Assembly (NCBI GenBank): GCA_013399855.1
Contig: VXAY01005810.1
Coordinates: 713,359-777,358 of the forward strand
Reading direction: 5' to 3'
DNA from: Oxyruncus cristatus
Taxonomy: Eukaryota > Chordata > Aves > Passeriformes > Cotingidae
DNA length: 64,000 nt
The translations under genes and the position numbers were made by a program. The number at the start of each line of letters is the position of its first letter. Position 1 is the first letter of the stretch. The notes beneath the pieces were generated by a model. That model did not search any database. It worked only from the letters and a program-made list of their open reading frames with translations, and was not told where the DNA came from. This document shows positions 58,765-64,000 of the stretch, one piece after another.

Positions 58765-59364
58765 ATTCTTACCAGCTAAGCATCTAGCCCAAAAAACCTG
58801 TGTGTAAAGTTACATTTAGGTTCAGATCAACTTGAATCCAACTATATATTCCAGATTTCTGTACTGGATGATAAACACCCTGTTCCCATAGGAGCTTACT
58901 GTGCAAGTAACTGGTTGAACCCTATGCCCAGTTCTAGTTTGCACTGGGTTCAGAGTGGAATATGGACCCAAGACATGTTTTAAGCTGCCACAGAGTGGAG
59001 TGAGGGGTTAACTCACGGCAAGGTGCACGGATGGGCCGTGGATTCTGCTCACTTGGAGCTCTTAAGTCCTGGCTGGTGATGGTGGTGCCCTGAGCTTTCC
59101 ACAAGGGATCTCTCCACCTCATGTCTCTAACGTGCACATGGCTTTGTCATTTCAAGCAGCAGGACTTACCACTGGAGCAGTTTTTTCCTTCCATAAATGC
59201 TTTTCATTTTTAAAAAAGTGGATTTCAATGTTTCGCATATATTTTATTTATTTTAGGTGAACTTAATTTGAGATTAAAGTATCCAGATCCCAACTTTTTC
59301 TACACTCCAGATTATGGAATGGGTCCATTTTTGTCTTATTGTTATTAATCTACATTATTCTCAA

Positions 59365-59402
59365 ATACCCACTTTAAAGGTCCCTTCCAACCCAAACCAT
59401 TC
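59365..59402 (+). mobile_element. CR1 LINE 3' terminus, plus orientation
   Basis: TTTAAAGGTCCCTTCCAACC is followed by CAAACCATTCCATGATTAC. This is the sense-strand CR1 3' end including its terminal ATTCTATGATT-type repeat. Only the last 40 bp or so are recognisable. Confidence 0.7.
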
Positions 59403-60055
59403 CATGATTACATTTCTATTTTCAAACTAGGACACAGACTTGGAATCATCCTAGCTAATTTAGGCTTGTAACTGCAGGATCTAGTTTTGCTGCTCCTTCT
59501 GTGTTTCATGGAGAGAAGGGCAGGGATTAATTCAGTCTGTATGTTATGAGTCACATGTTGGAGTTGCTTATCTTTCTGCTGCTTGGAGGGGAATGCAGGG
59601 ATCTCTGGGTGTATAATCACCTCCTGTACTTGAATGCCACAGTGAAATTAATCCCAACCAAAAATGCATGGAGCTGACGCCCAGCATAGGCTTCACTGCA
59701 GAGAGAAAATTTTATTTCAGAGAAAAAAACGTTGGAAGAAAACAAGAGATGAACATGTTAAAGCCTGGGGGTATTTTGATCTGTATTCTAAGCTGAACTT
59801 TTTAGCTAAAGCCACAGTTAGCACATCCTGTGTGCTTGGAAAGTGAGGGAGCATTAAACTAGGCAGACTGATGAAGCCATTTTGAAAAGTCAGCTCTTGG
59901 TCTGTATTTCTCAATTTTTGTAATATCTTTCTGCCCTACATATAGGGCTTTTTTTGGAACAGTATCCAATTCCTGTAATGTGTGAAGCCAAATGGCTTTT
60001 ATTAAGCAAATAAGGAAAAACGGAACTGGAATCAAACAGGCAGAATGAGAAGATT

Positions 60056-60074
60056 GCAGCAGCAGCAGCAGCAT
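60056..60074 (+). repeat. GCA trinucleotide repeat, about six units
   Basis: This is a short perfect GCA run in non-coding DNA upstream of LYRM9. Confidence 0.85.
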
Positions 60075-62377
60075 AGAGTCAACTTACTACCCTCATGATG
60101 GAAGATCGGTTTGCTAATTGTTCATGACAGCTAATGGAAACCATATTTTGGCTGTGAATAATTCTCAGGAGGGATCATTGTGGAGTCTTACCTCATTTCT
60201 CGTACTTTCCTGGTAGAACATCTCAAGTATTCCGAAGCAGACGCACCTCACGAAGCTCCGAGTGCAGAAAGTGGTGGTCAGGTGTGGGTCCTAGAGCAAG
60301 GTGGGACTGACTCCTCGGGATGGGGGAGCTTTACTGGCACATCACTCACCTCTCAGGGGCTGGTGCATGCAGATACTTTGGCAAAGGGCTTTGATTATTC
60401 AGAGTGTTGCTAAATGTATTTTGAGAAGTCACAAATAAACTGCACAGAACCCATTTCAGGTGTAAGGGAAGATGTCAGTATAAGTGAACAGGAAAGGGAT
60501 TCTGACATATGTTCTTCCAAGGTTTCTGCCTGTTAGCCCATTGTATATCTTGGAATTAGTTTTACTAATTTGCATCATCAGCTCATGAGACAGTTACCCT
60601 GGTAAGTGCTTCCTTGAGACAGCCGTCTTACCCCTGCTGGGTAAGGCTGGGAGGCTGGAAAAGCTTTTTCTGAAGTGTCACCAGAACCTTCCTAGGGGCT
60701 TCCAGAACACCCAGTGGCCATGATTCCCTGTTTCTGCAGGTCCCTAAAGAGCTGGTGTTACAAAGCAGGCTGTGCTCCGTTAGTGTGCACAGAGCCAGGC
60801 TCCTGTCCCCTCCTCTCTGCTCCCAGCACACCTAGTCAGCTCATCCTTCTCCTTCAGCCTCAGCTCTGGACTTGTCATTGCTCTGCCGCGTCCTTTCCTG
60901 GTGGCAGGAAGTTTATCATGAGCTCTGGGTGTATCCACAGTGCCGCCCACGGCAGAGCCCCACGAGGGGATGCTCAGGGTCCTGTGCAGACAATAACTCT
61001 GATGGTGCACAGCTCTCTCACCTGTGCTGTGGTCAAGGAGTTCTGCCTCTGGAACAGCTCCTGCTGCTGTTACAGGATGTGCTTCTGATTCTGAAAATCA
61101 ATGGAACTTGGAGTTCAGGCAGCCCGTCAGCAGGGACCAGACAAACCCTGTACTGAGGTGCTCGGATGTGACTCAGGGGGGTCTCTGTGCCACAAGCAAA
61201 GCAACCTCATCCAGGCACACCCCCGGAAAAAGACGTTCTGTGTGTTTGTCACAGACCTCTTCACTTTTCCTCACATGGAAGAATCCTGCTTATTGTGGCT
61301 CAAACATTAAACCTTTCAGTGGCCTCCGCTACTGTAAGTCAGCAGAGCTGGTTACAGCTGTAGGGCTGTGCTAATTGATACCTACTTAGTTATAGACATG
61401 GAATTTTCATTCATTGAAAATACAGATTACAATGGCACATATGCCATTTCAGTGGGTATTTATAGGTGCATAATGAGGAGATTTTATCCAGTGCAACAAG
61501 ATCTAGTCTGTGCAAATATACAGCCCATGCATGTGATAACTGTGGTGTTCTAGTCTGAAATAAATTTGGCTGAAGACCTTAAATTACTTAAGAAAAAGGA
61601 AAAAAAATGTTCCAAATAATGAGTAAGTATCATAACAGCTACTAAAATAATACCATGCACCTACTTTATTATTCAGTTGCTTATTTATTATCATTATTCT
61701 TTAAAGTAATGATATAAAAGTGCTTTTTTCCAAATGTTAATTTAGTTCTCTGCAGATGGCAACCATCTGTTAAATGACAAGGCATTTACAGTCTTTGATT
61801 AGCACTTTATAGAGCTTGGGTGAACTTATTGTTACAATATTTAAGTACAGTTATGGAGGTGAAACTTGGTAGATTTGTTCTTTTCCTGTTGCTGTTACCA
61901 AAAAAATGGAAAATTTCAAACCTGACAATGTTTTTGCCTGTCTTCTCCTTTACTTATCTATGTTATTTCAAGCTGAAGCCTTGACATTCTTGACAGAAGG
62001 ACAATAATAGGAAATATTGTTAAACTCCAGCACCTTTTGTAGCAATTATGAGCGTTCTCATTTTGGGAAGTCACCATGTGGGTGGACTCTTAGGGATGCT
62101 CAAGGGAAGCATTTGAAGGACTCAAAGGATCATGGGCTGTGGGCTGTGATACAGCTTTGTGTGCCTACAAAAAAGTACACTGGGGCTCTGTTTGTGAAAT
62201 GCTGGCATACATGTTACTGTTCCCATCATCAAGTGATCTCATTGCATGAGCTCCACTCTTTGTGTTTTAATACCTTGATCAGTGACAGCCAACCCCCATC
62301 TGTCCATAAGCTCAGCAAGTTCTGATTCATTTCATCCTGGGGTTTCTTCCAAAGTTTCTGCAAGTCCTGCTGCCTGA

Positions 62378-64000
<1,623 letters not shown>

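Overview
This is vertebrate nuclear DNA, almost certainly from a bird. It holds long GT-AG introns, short exons, a CpG island and 3'-end fragments of CR1 LINEs, the main avian retrotransposon family. I see no bacterial operons, CRISPR arrays or prokaryotic signals. Two protein-coding genes can be supported, arranged head to head. Both were recognised from memory of the protein families, not from a database search. The species cannot be fixed from sequence alone.

Left part (1 to about 36,000, minus strand): NLK, the Nemo-like serine/threonine kinase. All 11 coding exons could be placed, from the start codon at 35,902-35,904 to the stop codon at 333-335. Every junction is GT-AG, every phase agrees, and the joined frame encodes 523 residues (human form about 527). 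Intron 1 is about 20.8 kb. The 3' UTR runs off the left edge. The introns carry CR1 fragments, one ending about 45-50 bp from the exon 6 donor. Intron 1 also holds a GC-rich island near 34.3-34.7 kb and a 24-bp near-perfect palindrome near 17.06 kb.

Centre (35.9-37.8 kb): the NLK 5' flank, a 381-base assembly gap (36,576-36,956) and a strong CpG island. The island has eight CCAAT boxes on the plus strand within about 350 bp, plus GC boxes. It is the best candidate for a divergent promoter serving NLK leftward and a plus-strand transcript rightward.

Right part (37.4-64 kb, plus strand): mostly non-coding DNA, then two coding exons of LYRM9, a small LYR-motif protein (42 + 31 codons seen). About five terminal codons are expected on a further exon beyond the window. 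The 25 kb before it is either intergenic or LYRM9 intron 1. It contains a MIR-like SINE fossil, a CR1 3' end, an LTR-like block, two possible conserved non-coding elements, and one unidentified Gln/Ser/Pro-rich minus-strand open segment (39.26-39.69 kb) that appears broken by a frame change.

I found no new defence-like or mobile system. The observations most worth checking are the CCAAT array, a TCF/LEF-like site just upstream of the NLK start codon (NLK itself regulates TCF/LEF), and the unidentified 39.3-39.7 kb segment.
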